A DNA stretch of 12,334 bases from Planctomycetes bacterium GWF2_50_10 (GTDB lineage: Bacteria > Planctomycetota > Phycisphaerae > Sedimentisphaerales > GWF2-50-10), in contig MHYB01000047.1 in NCBI GenBank assembly GCA_001824635.1, positions 18,006 to 30,339 of the forward strand, given 5' to 3'. Shown piece by piece: positions 1-7,200 of the stretch. Each line of letters starts with the position of its first letter. The stretch's first letter is position 1. The translations under genes and the position numbers were made by a program. A model generated the notes under the pieces. That model searched no databases, was not told the origin of the DNA, and saw nothing but the letters and a program-made list of their open reading frames with translations.

Positions 1-742
1 TATCCTGAGCTTTTTTGGCGAGTGTTTGCTCGACTTGTTCTTTGTATTCGAGGGCGTTGCTTGCGCCGGCGGCTACGGAATCTTTTGAGGCATGCGTTGA
101 GAGCAGTTTGCCTGCGCTATCCACTACTGTGACGTTTTCGTTTTTTAGGCCTTCGACGGAGCCGGCGACGAGATTGGTTATGGCAGCGATGTTTGAGCCT
201 GCAAGGATGATGCCGGGCTTGAGTTTAAGGACGACGGAGGCGGTGGTTTTATCGGCGGAAGCTCCGAAGAGCGTTTGTTCGGGTCTGACGAGGTGGACGC
301 GGGCGAAAACGACGCCATCGATCATCTGAATGCTTTTTGCGAGTTCATCCTGGAGTGCGCGGTTGAGATTAACGCTTTGGACGAAGGGGCTGATGCCTAT
401 CTTTTCGTTATCGAAGAGCTTGTAGCCGCCTTGATCCTGGGCGGGGAGACCTTCGCGGGCCATGTCGAGCCTGAGCTGGTAGACGCTATCTTTTGGAACA
501 TAAATGGATGTGCCCGCGTTACGCAGTTCATAGGCGACGCCTTTTTCTGTGATCTTTTCGGTAACCTTGGATGCTTCTTCTGGTGAAAGATCATTATACA
601 GAAGCTTCATGTCGGGTGTGCGGGCCCAATTAGTGAGCAGCACACCGCTGACCGCAAATGTAATAACCATAGCCAGCAGCATGGCTCGCTGCATCAGCGT
701 GGTTTTTTCCCAGATATTTTTTATATTTGCCACCGGATCCAT
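1..742 (-). CDS. fliF: Flagellar MS-ring protein FliF, N-terminal part (runs off the window)
   Basis: FliF forms the inner-membrane MS ring on which the flagellar motor and export gate assemble. I translated this strand by hand from the ATG at 742-740. It stays open for 247 codons to the window edge, so the C-terminal part lies outside. Residues 20-37 are a hydrophobic membrane segment just after a short cytoplasmic N-terminus. A YscJ/FliF-type ring-building domain follows, at about residues 45-220. Family signatures include LYNDLSPEEA (48-57), the FGASADKTTASVVLKL stretch (159-174) and NVTVVDSAGKLLS (203-215). The second membrane segment and the FliG-binding tail must lie beyond the edge. 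The first in-frame stop upstream is only 18 bases before this ATG, which makes it the natural start. Its ribosome binding site is weak. It begins 22 bases after fliE, consistent with being the last visible gene of a flgB-flgC-fliE-fliF operon. Confidence 0.95.
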   Translation of the reverse strand, partial: MDPVANIKNIWEKTTLMQRAMLLAMVITFAVSGVLLTNWARTPDMKLLYNDLSPEEASKVTEKITEKGVAYELRNAGTSIYVPKDSVYQLRLDMAREGLPAQDQGGYKLFDNEKIGISPFVQSVNLNRALQDELAKSIQMIDGVVFARVHLVRPEQTLFGASADKTTASVVLKLKPGIILAGSNIAAITNLVAGSVEGLKNENVTVVDSAGKLLSTHASKDSVAAGASNALEYKEQVEQTLAKKAQD

Positions 743-764
743 CCAGCTTTTGTAATTTTATGAA

Positions 765-1082
765 CTATATCTGCATCTGCATGGTCTGCCTGTAGGCCTC
801 GATGACTTTATTACGTACACCGACTAGGAGTTTGAAACTCATGTCGGCCTTGGCTACTTCCGCGACGACGGAGTTAATATCCGCGTTTTTGCCGCTGAGG
901 AGGTCTTGTATCGAGGTTTGGGAAGACTGCTGCTGGCCGTCTACGTTTTCGATGTACTTATCAATAATTTTGCCGAAGTCGCCTGATCCGCTGACCTGTG
1001 CGGGTTTTGCTTCCTGACCGGCCGGCTGGAGCGGCTTTGGTGCGATCGGCATTGACGGCGAGGTCGGGCTTAAATTTATCAT
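765..1082 (-). CDS. fliE: Flagellar hook-basal body adaptor FliE
   Basis: FliE (105 residues, the usual length) joins the MS ring made by FliF to the proximal rod, and is among the first proteins exported by the flagellar secretion system. The N-terminal 35 residues are Pro/Ser/Ala/Gln-rich and probably disordered, as is usual in FliE. The C-terminal half carries the conserved helical signature: an SVVAEVAKADMSFKLLVGVR stretch, then NKVIEAYRQTMQMQI at the very end, typical of the family. An AGGAG ribosome binding site sits 7 bases before the ATG, which supports this start. The gene lies between flgC (32-base gap) and fliF (22-base gap) in the standard flgB-flgC-fliE-fliF order. No separate promoter is visible, so it is probably transcribed with flgB. 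Confidence 0.95.
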   Translation of the reverse strand: MINLSPTSPSMPIAPKPLQPAGQEAKPAQVSGSGDFGKIIDKYIENVDGQQQSSQTSIQDLLSGKNADINSVVAEVAKADMSFKLLVGVRNKVIEAYRQTMQMQI

Positions 1083-1114
1083 CAGTTTCTCCTGTTTGAG
1101 CTTTTATGAGCTAA

Positions 1115-1522
1115 TTACCTAAGAAGTTCCAACGAAGTATCGACCATCTGCTGGTATCTTTTGAGAACGGCGGCGTTGGCCTGATAGGCCCGCGATGCGA
1201 TCTGAAGGTTCATCATTTCAATGGGCAGATCGACATTTGGCATAGAGACGTAGCCCTGCGAGTCCGAATTGGGGCTGCCTGGGTCAAGAATACGGTAGAA
1301 ATCGCTCTTGTCGGGAAGGACATCGGCGAGGCTGACGGTGCCGACTTCGCCGGGCTTGGAATCTGATTTGAGCACCGCTTCAAGACGTCGGTACGGCTGG
1401 CCATTGCCGGCGTTGTTTGTGCGGGAGTTGGCAACATTTGAAGAGATCACTTCCATGCTTCGGCCCTGGGCTTTGAGGCCGCTTACCGCTATGTCTAAAG
1501 GTCCTACGGAATTTACTGCCAT
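1115..1522 (-). CDS. flgC: Flagellar proximal rod protein FlgC
   Basis: FlgC is a proximal-rod subunit of the basal body that crosses the periplasm after export. The protein is 135 residues, the usual size. The N-terminal rod motif is clear: an initial helix (DIAVSGLKAQGRSMEVISSN), then NVANSRTNNAGNGQPYRR at 29-46, which resembles the FlgC-type NxANxxT...G.PYRR signature. The C-terminal rod/hook motif is also present, with YVSMPNVDLPIEMMNLQIAS (91-110) followed by RAYQANAAVLK, and the protein ends in LELLR. These two helices normally pack as a coiled coil in the assembled rod. AGGAGTT lies 6 bases before the ATG and fixes the start. It follows flgB by 25 bases and almost certainly shares its transcript. 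Confidence 0.96.
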   Translation of the reverse strand: MAVNSVGPLDIAVSGLKAQGRSMEVISSNVANSRTNNAGNGQPYRRLEAVLKSDSKPGEVGTVSLADVLPDKSDFYRILDPGSPNSDSQGYVSMPNVDLPIEMMNLQIASRAYQANAAVLKRYQQMVDTSLELLR

Positions 1523-1547
1523 AGTTTAACTCCTGCTATGAGTTACT

Positions 1548-1910
1548 TTACTTATTAAAGTTAGTGGCCAAATCTATCTGGCGGTACTTCATTGCCAAAA
1601 TACGGGTGTAGGTCTTGTGTTTAAGACTGTTTTCGACCATTTCTCCGACTTCATTGTCGAGCGAGACGTCGTTGCCATCATCCCTGGGCTGGGTGTCCAT
1701 CGGACTGAAGAGTTCGATGCCTTCGTCGCCAGACTCTAAATCCTTATCAGAGCCGATCTTATCTGCCAGAACCTCGTTGAATTTGACTTCGACACGTTTG
1801 TAGCCCGGGGTATTGAGGTTGGCAATGTTCGAAGCGATCGCGGTCTGGCGGGCACTTTCGGTTTTAATGCCGGCCTCCAGGTAACTGATAATCTGCATGT
1901 CGCTGGCCAT
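1548..1910 (-). CDS. flgB: Flagellar basal-body rod protein FlgB
   Basis: FlgB is a proximal-rod subunit and the first gene of the basal-body operon here. At 120 residues it is close to the family norm. The N-terminal rod signature is NIANLNTPGYKRVEVKF (28-44). An acidic, probably flexible middle follows (about 50-85). The C-terminal portion has the usual DVSLDNEVGEMVENSLKHKT stretch (81-100) followed by YTRILAMKYRQIDLATNFNK. The chosen ATG is preceded only by a weak purine-rich GCGAGA, so translation from the ATG at codon 5 is an alternative that would remove four residues outside the conserved region. A strong sigma-54 promoter match lies 67 bases upstream. The gene is the head of flgB-flgC-fliE-fliF. 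Confidence 0.96.
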   Translation of the reverse strand: MASDMQIISYLEAGIKTESARQTAIASNIANLNTPGYKRVEVKFNEVLADKIGSDKDLESGDEGIELFSPMDTQPRDDGNDVSLDNEVGEMVENSLKHKTYTRILAMKYRQIDLATNFNK

Positions 1911-1950
1911 GTAATCTCGCTTTCACAATACCTATATTTATCAACAGGTA

Positions 1951-1963
1951 GACAAACTTTGTC
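1951..1963. promoter_or_regulatory. Perfect 13-base palindrome in the flgB leader
   Basis: GACAAACTTTGTC is a perfect inverted repeat with 6-base arms and one central base. It lies just downstream of the expected transcription start of the sigma-54 promoter and about 41 bases before the flgB ATG. The position suits an operator, but a short palindrome can arise by chance and no protein is implied. Confidence 0.3.
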
Positions 1964-1976
1964 GTGCACTTCGGAT

Positions 1977-1994
1977 ATGCAAAAGGGGTGCCAA
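1977..1994 (-). promoter_or_regulatory. Sigma-54 (RpoN) promoter for flgB-flgC-fliE-fliF
   Basis: On the minus strand this reads TTGGCAC-CCCTT-TTGCAT. It matches the -24/-12 consensus TGGCAC-N5-TTGCA at every defined base, with exactly ten bases between the invariant GG and GC. It is in the gap between fliD and flgB, oriented toward flgB, and would start transcription near position 1967, giving a leader of about 57 bases. Sigma-54 control of rod genes through an enhancer-binding activator is established in several bacteria. The activator gene is not in this window, and I could not identify its binding site. Confidence 0.85.
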
Positions 1995-2066
1995 GACTGA
2001 CGAAAGCGATTTAAGGCTCAGAAATGGGATGGAGTAGGATTATCTGTTCGGAAATTTTGCGCGCGA

Positions 2067-4100
2067 TTACATACCCAGTGCGCTTCTCTGGGATTGGAGC
2101 AGGGCGAGGGTTTTTTCAAGGCGAGCGAATTTTTGCTTTAAGCGTTCCTCGGCGCGGGTGAGGCGGGCTTCTTCCTTTGTTATCTGGTCGCCGATATTTT
2201 CAATGCTGTCTGAAGTGTTTTCCTGCTCGATGGTGAGGGATCCGTATTTTGTGCGAAGAAAATCATCAAGGACGTTTTCTAACATGCCGGCGAAGCCTTC
2301 CTTAACACGGACTTGTGCGGTTATGGTTGCTGTTCCGGTGTATTGGGCGGTGAGGCCAAGGCCTGCTTCGGGGTAAATTGTCTTTCCGGAGTCATCGGTT
2401 TGGCTGGATGCCAGAATTACGCCACCAGTGACGGTAGCTGTGTGCCAGGTGGTGGTTCCCAATGTCCTGGTGCGAGCGGCTGTGAGGACGGAATCAGTGA
2501 AGGTGGCTTCGACTTCGTAGGTGCCACCCTTTGTTTTATCTGAGGCGCTGTAGAATTTAATATCCTTGCTGTCGGAGGAGCCAATTTCACTTGCGCCGAT
2601 GAGTTGAAGGACATCGGAATAGTTGCTTGAGAGGGCGTTGTCGAGGATAGCGGTATCCAGTTCGAGTTTGCCTGTGGAATCGACGGTAAGGCCGATCTGG
2701 GCGGGCATGATATAGGTGTCGGTATCTTTCGAAAAGCCGGATGTTGTGGAGATCAGTGGGCTGTTGATCTTTGTTCGGATAGCAGAGACGGTGAAATTCG
2801 AGATAAGGATGCCGGCGGTGCCAGTGGCGGGGTCGTATTTTGTGTTGGTTTTGATGAAGTCTATTATTTTGTTATAGTCCTCGACAAATTCCTGGAGCTT
2901 TTCCTTGAGGGTTTCGGTGTCGCGGGTGATGGTGAGGGTTACGGTTTCATCGATTGATGTAACGGAGTTTAAGTCTATTGTTACGCCGTCTATGACGTTT
3001 TCAATGGTATTGCCCGAGTTTTCGAGCCAGCCCGCAGCGGGGTAGCCGTCGACCCTTATTTGTGAATCCTGGGCGGACTGGGTTGTTGTCCAGTTGGCGG
3101 TGTTCGAGAAACCAGCGAGGGTCGCGGCGGTTGTGCCATCGTCTGTGATCTCAAAGCCGGGCAAGGTGAGGACTGCAGAGCCGGCTGGGTCTGCGGTGAA
3201 GCCGAGGTTTAATGTCGAAAGGGATGCGCCCGAGGTATTATCGACGAGCTTGATGCGGCCGTTTTCGAGGATGGCGGTTGCGCCGTTGGCATCGGAGCCG
3301 AAGGCGTCAGTTATTGCGGAGAGGAGTCTTTCGACGGTAGTCGTGTCTGTGATGGTGAGTTCGGCAGAGACAGGGGTGCCATCGTGTTTGGTGCCTGTAA
3401 TGGTTATCTTGTCAGTTGTGCCAAGAGTGCCGGAGAAGGAATCGAGGTCTTTTATTTTGGTGGCCAGGCCTGCTTCAGCTCCGCTGGTTTTGAGTTTTTC
3501 GAGGCTGGAAAGCTCGAAAGTTGAAAACGGGTTTATGGAGATGTCGAAATCCGCGCCGGTATCTGTGCCTGTGAGGACCAGGTGGTACTTGTCGTTGTAT
3601 TTTAATAATGAGGCGCTTACGCCGGGGTTTTCGTTGTCGTTATTGATCGAATCGACGAGGTTCTGCAGGGTGGTGGTATCGGTGGTGGTTATGATCCGCT
3701 GCTGGTTGTTATAGCTGTATATGAACTTTCCTGCGCCGATTTTTTCATCGGGGTAGCTGTACTCGGTATTGTAGACCTTTCTTTCAGAGGCAGCGAGCTG
3801 GTTGACTTTTATGCTGTGGGTGCCTTCAAAGGCGGAATCAGAGGCGGTTGCGGAAATAATGTCCTCGTCGGAGGATTTAACTTTGAAGCTTTTAAGCTCG
3901 GTAGTGTTGGATATGGCTTTTGCGGATTTTTTGAAATCCGACAGGAGGTTATGGAGTTCCTTGAGGGCGTCGAGCTTATCGTTGCGCTCCTGCTGGCGGG
4001 CCTGAAGTTTGAGGAGCTTTCGCTGCTCGATCTGCATAAGTTGCTGGATGAGCGTGTTTGTGTCGAGTCCGCTGTTAAGACCGCCTAGGCTGATGGCCAT
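2067..4100 (-). CDS. fliD: Flagellar filament cap protein FliD (HAP2)
   Basis: FliD forms the cap at the filament tip that folds exported flagellin into place. At 677 residues it is longer than the 450-500 typical of enteric FliD. The start motif MAISLGGLNSGLDTNTLIQQ followed by a long helix (20-60) is the FliD N-terminal domain. Residues 143-185 look like a flagellin/hook IN-type motif (LVDSIN...GVSASLL...LTGTDTGADF). A second, similar unit occurs at about 253-300. The FliD C-terminal domain begins near 365 (ENVIDGVTIDL) and continues through the LKEKLQEFVEDYNKIIDFIK helix. A beta-rich insert fills roughly 510-600. A heptad-patterned coiled coil (about 625-672) ends the protein. AAAGGTGA just upstream of the ATG is a strong ribosome binding site, and a sigma-28-like promoter precedes it. 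No fliS follows; the next gene is flgB. Confidence 0.96.
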   Translation of the reverse strand: MAISLGGLNSGLDTNTLIQQLMQIEQRKLLKLQARQQERNDKLDALKELHNLLSDFKKSAKAISNTTELKSFKVKSSDEDIISATASDSAFEGTHSIKVNQLAASERKVYNTEYSYPDEKIGAGKFIYSYNNQQRIITTTDTTTLQNLVDSINNDNENPGVSASLLKYNDKYHLVLTGTDTGADFDISINPFSTFELSSLEKLKTSGAEAGLATKIKDLDSFSGTLGTTDKITITGTKHDGTPVSAELTITDTTTVERLLSAITDAFGSDANGATAILENGRIKLVDNTSGASLSTLNLGFTADPAGSAVLTLPGFEITDDGTTAATLAGFSNTANWTTTQSAQDSQIRVDGYPAAGWLENSGNTIENVIDGVTIDLNSVTSIDETVTLTITRDTETLKEKLQEFVEDYNKIIDFIKTNTKYDPATGTAGILISNFTVSAIRTKINSPLISTTSGFSKDTDTYIMPAQIGLTVDSTGKLELDTAILDNALSSNYSDVLQLIGASEIGSSDSKDIKFYSASDKTKGGTYEVEATFTDSVLTAARTRTLGTTTWHTATVTGGVILASSQTDDSGKTIYPEAGLGLTAQYTGTATITAQVRVKEGFAGMLENVLDDFLRTKYGSLTIEQENTSDSIENIGDQITKEEARLTRAEERLKQKFARLEKTLALLQSQRSALGM

Positions 4101-4107
4101 AAATCAC

Positions 4108-4114
4108 CTTTTCT
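4108..4114 (-). promoter_or_regulatory. Ribosome binding site of fliD
   Basis: On the minus strand AAAGGTGATTT directly precedes the fliD ATG, giving a good Shine-Dalgarno core (AAGGTGA) at normal spacing. It supports the start that gives the conserved MAISLGGLNSGLDT N-terminus. Confidence 0.75.
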
Positions 4115-4143
4115 GCAAATGCACAAATGCGGGCGAAAGGCCC

Positions 4144-4170
4144 ACATGTTATTTTCGTTGAAAAACATGT
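4144..4170. repeat. Inverted repeat ACATGTT-N13-AACATGT bracketing the fliD -10 element
   Basis: The two 7-base arms (4144-4150 and 4164-4170) are perfect complements, and each contains the self-complementary ACATGT. The 13-base interval contains the proposed sigma-28 -10 element. This geometry would suit an operator for a repressor that covers the promoter. A transcript hairpin is also possible, but no T-run follows on the minus strand, so it is not a classical terminator. Confidence 0.35.
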
Positions 4171-4178
4171 AATCTTTA
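4152..4178 (-). promoter_or_regulatory. Sigma-28 (FliA) promoter for fliD
   Basis: On the minus strand TAAAGATT is followed by exactly 11 bases and then AACGAAAA. The sigma-28 consensus is TAAAGTTT-N11-GCCGATAA. The -35 element matches 7 of 8 bases. The -10 element matches 5 of 8, including the CGA core. The site is in the 104-base gap between the giant glycosyltransferase gene and fliD, and points at fliD with a predicted start near 4144. fliD is a late, FliA-dependent gene in several well-studied flagellar systems, which fits. Confidence 0.65.
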
Positions 4179-4204
4179 GATGGATTTGGCAAACCAACAA
4201 TTTA

Positions 4205-7200
4205 TTAGACTCCTTTTGCGCATTGGTCCAATAAATTCTTCGCGGGCAGGTTTGCGGGGTCGTTTTTGAGGCAAACTGTAAGGCTCTGGCAAGCGAGATC
4301 AAGGGCTATTGTCGCGGCGAATGGGGTTTGTTCCTGCATTTGGGTCTGTGCCATGGCTTTATAGGTTGCACCCACAAGAGTTAGAAAATACGACGGGCGG
4401 TTTTGGGGTGAGATGGCGGCCCAGTTGATGTCAGGGAAAAGCTCCTGGGGGGTGAAGGAATCGACGAAACGCTTAACCGCTTTGAAATGCGAGGCGGCAT
4501 TTTCGGTATCTTTTATCGGCGAGGCTGGGTTTTCGAGCCTATGGCAAAGCGGCTGCTTGAAATGCACGGCTTTGAGATCGGCGAGAATGAAGCGGCGCAT
4601 GAAATCGTAGGTGTCGCCGGCGGAGAGGGATTCATCAAATAGGCCAACGGTGTCGCAGGCGGATTTTTTAATGATGCCGCGGGGTTTGATGAGGGTGCGG
4701 CCTGTGCGGAACATGTCGCGGATGAGGAAGCGACGGTCGCCGTAGTCGGGTTGAGCTGCGGTTCGGATACGGTTGCCCAGATCGTCAATGATGTGGTTGT
4801 CGCAATAGATCAGGTCGGCATCGGGCGTCTGGGCGAATGTTTGCATGGAAAGACGGAGGAAATGGGGGTCGAGAATATCATCGGTATCGAGCAGGGCGAG
4901 GATTTGGCCTTTCGCTTGAGCGACGGCATAATTGCGTGCGGCGGCGGTGGTTGAGTGTGCCGCGAGTTTGAAGTACTTCAGGCGCGGGTCGCTACTGCCA
5001 GCAAGAGCAGAGGCGATGTAGGTGGAAGCGGTGTTGTCGACTACGATGAGTTCAAAATTATCGTGTTGCTGGGCAAGTGCGCTTTGGATGGCTTTTTCGG
5101 CAAGGTTAAGGATTTTGCCGGGGACCATGATGATGGACACGAGGTGCCTGGAGAAGTCGACGGCGGCGAGCGGCTGAGCGGAGGTGTCGCTGAGAGACAA
5201 ATTATAAAAGGCATCGTTGTCGGCGCACCATTGGAGGACGTCCTGGGTAGATTGAGCATCTATAAATTGCGATTTGAAAGTGACGGCGGCTTGATTGTTG
5301 TGGAGCCGAATTTCGTCTTCGAGATACTTGCGGGCGTGCTCTTTGAGATCGAGCGACCATGACGCAAGTGCTTTGAGGAGTGAGAAATTTCTCAGTCGGG
5401 TAGTGGCTTGCGGGTCGAGGGATTCGACCTGAGAGAGCCTGATGAGGCAGCTGACGAATTTTCGCGTATTAAGATGACCTATGGCGCCCTGGGCGTATTC
5501 GAGAATTTGGCCTGGCTGGAAGGGCTGTGATTCGGATGCTTTGATCGAATCTGCGCATTCGGTTAGGAAGGCGGAGCAATCGCAGGCTCTGAGGAGTTGG
5601 CCTGGATCGGCGGAAGGGTCTGCTTTTATAACATCGAAGGTGTTTTTAAGTTTTGTAATTGAGTATTCGACAAAAAGTTTTCGGCGGCCTCGGGAATCGA
5701 AAGGCGGGAAAGCTCCCATTTGCGAGGCGGTGTGCATGCGGCGGAGCATGAGAATATCCGGAATCGTAAGGAATTTGAAATGCTTTGTAAAATGCGAGTA
5801 AATGGCGGCTTTGGCCAGCCAGACGGAATCTGAGCCGAACGGATTTGTATCGTACGGACCTATAAGGTCGAAAAGGTCTTTTCGTATTATAGCGGCGCCG
5901 TGGACCATGGCGGGTTCACGCTTCATGAGTTTATCAAGGACCTGTTCGTGTGTGCCTTTATAGGGGATTTCCTCGGTTTGGGCGAGGGAAGTGAATTTTT
6001 CGAGGAAGGCGCGGTAGCTGTGGCCTATGATGCCCAGTGAGGGGTCGGCATCCATGTATCCGGCGAGTATTTCGAGCTTGAGGGGCGTCATTATGTCGTC
6101 GGCGTCCTGGATGACGATGTATTTGCCTACAGTGCGTTCTATGGCGAAATTGCGACGCGTGTAGGGGCCTTTGTTGTCATCGAAGTAAAACGGTTTGATA
6201 CGGGGATCGCGGGCGGCGTATGATTCTATTATCTTACGCGTGTCATCGGTTGAGCAATCATCCAGGAGGAAGAGTTCCCAGCTTTGATGCGTCTGGGCGA
6301 AGATGGAATCAATTGTTTCGTGAAGGAAATCTTCGCAGTTATAGCAGGCTGTTACAATCGAAACGAGGGGCTGATCTGGTTTTGTGACAGGGCGGCTGGG
6401 CCGGGGCGTTTTGGATTCCAAAACGGCGAGCACTTTTGGAGCAACAGCGGCAGGGCTGTATTTTTGGGCGAAATTATCGCGTATGCGCGAGGAGAAGTCC
6501 TGCCAGAGCTTGGGATCATCCAGGAGGGTGAGGCATTTTGCGGCGAAATCGTCGGCGGAATCGGCGATGAAACAATCTGTGCCATTTGTTAGATCAAGGC
6601 CTTCGGCGCCGATGGAAGTAGTAACAAACGGGGTGGCGGCGGAGGCGGCGGAGCCGAGTTTTCCTTTCATGCCTGCGCCGTAGAGCATGGGGCAGACGAA
6701 GAGGGCATATTGCGATATTGTTTGCTCGGCGTTTTCGACAGAGCCAATAGCCTTGATATTCGGATGTGTTTCAAAGGCGTCTTTGAACTGCTGATTCTGG
6801 TAGCCGAGGATGTGGAACTCTATAGCAGGCTTGGCCGCGTGAATTTTTGGGAATATTTCGCGGATGAACCAGTCCACGGCATCACGGTTGTGGTTTGTTG
6901 CGCATGAGCCTATGAAGCAGATGTTTTTTCTTTCGGAAAGGGGCGGTACGGCGGTGAGCGGCTGGTGAATATTTGGTATTACCGCGACCTGGCAGTTGGG
7001 AAGTGTTTCGAGTATGTTTGCGCGTTCGGCTTCGGTTACAGTTATAACGCAATCGGCGGCTTTATACAGGGCTGTTTCCGCATGGAGGATTTTTTGCGCA
7101 AGGGCAAGGTCCTGGGGGTCGCGTGAAATTTCGTATTTACGGCTGAGTTTTTTGTAATGGAAGTCCATTGTATCAGCAATGATGCGGATCGAGGGGTATC

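Noticed and set aside
397..594. 65-codon minus-strand frame inside the fliF region
   Set aside because: It is a different frame from fliF, which translates across the same bases with clear family motifs. The short frame has no recognisable features.
1918..2008. CGCTTTC near 1918 and its complement GAAAGCG near 2002 as an inverted repeat around the sigma-54 promoter
   Set aside because: The arms are 7 bases with a loop of more than 75 bases, one arm overlaps the flgB ribosome-binding region, and such a match is easily due to chance.
3094..3714. 206-codon open frame on the plus strand within fliD
   Set aside because: It is antisense to a clearly conserved FliD coding region, has no recognisable domain and has a composition expected from the opposite strand of a Thr/Ser/Gly-rich gene. 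It is taken as a shadow frame.
4131..4143. GGGC-GAAAG-GCCC small hairpin in the fliD leader, considered as a terminator of the upstream operon
   Set aside because: The stem is only 4 base pairs and no T-run follows on the minus strand. It also lies downstream of the predicted fliD start site.
4344..4362. Minus-strand TGGCAC inside the giant gene as another sigma-54 site
   Set aside because: The downstream GC/TTGC element is missing at the required spacing, and the site is within coding sequence.
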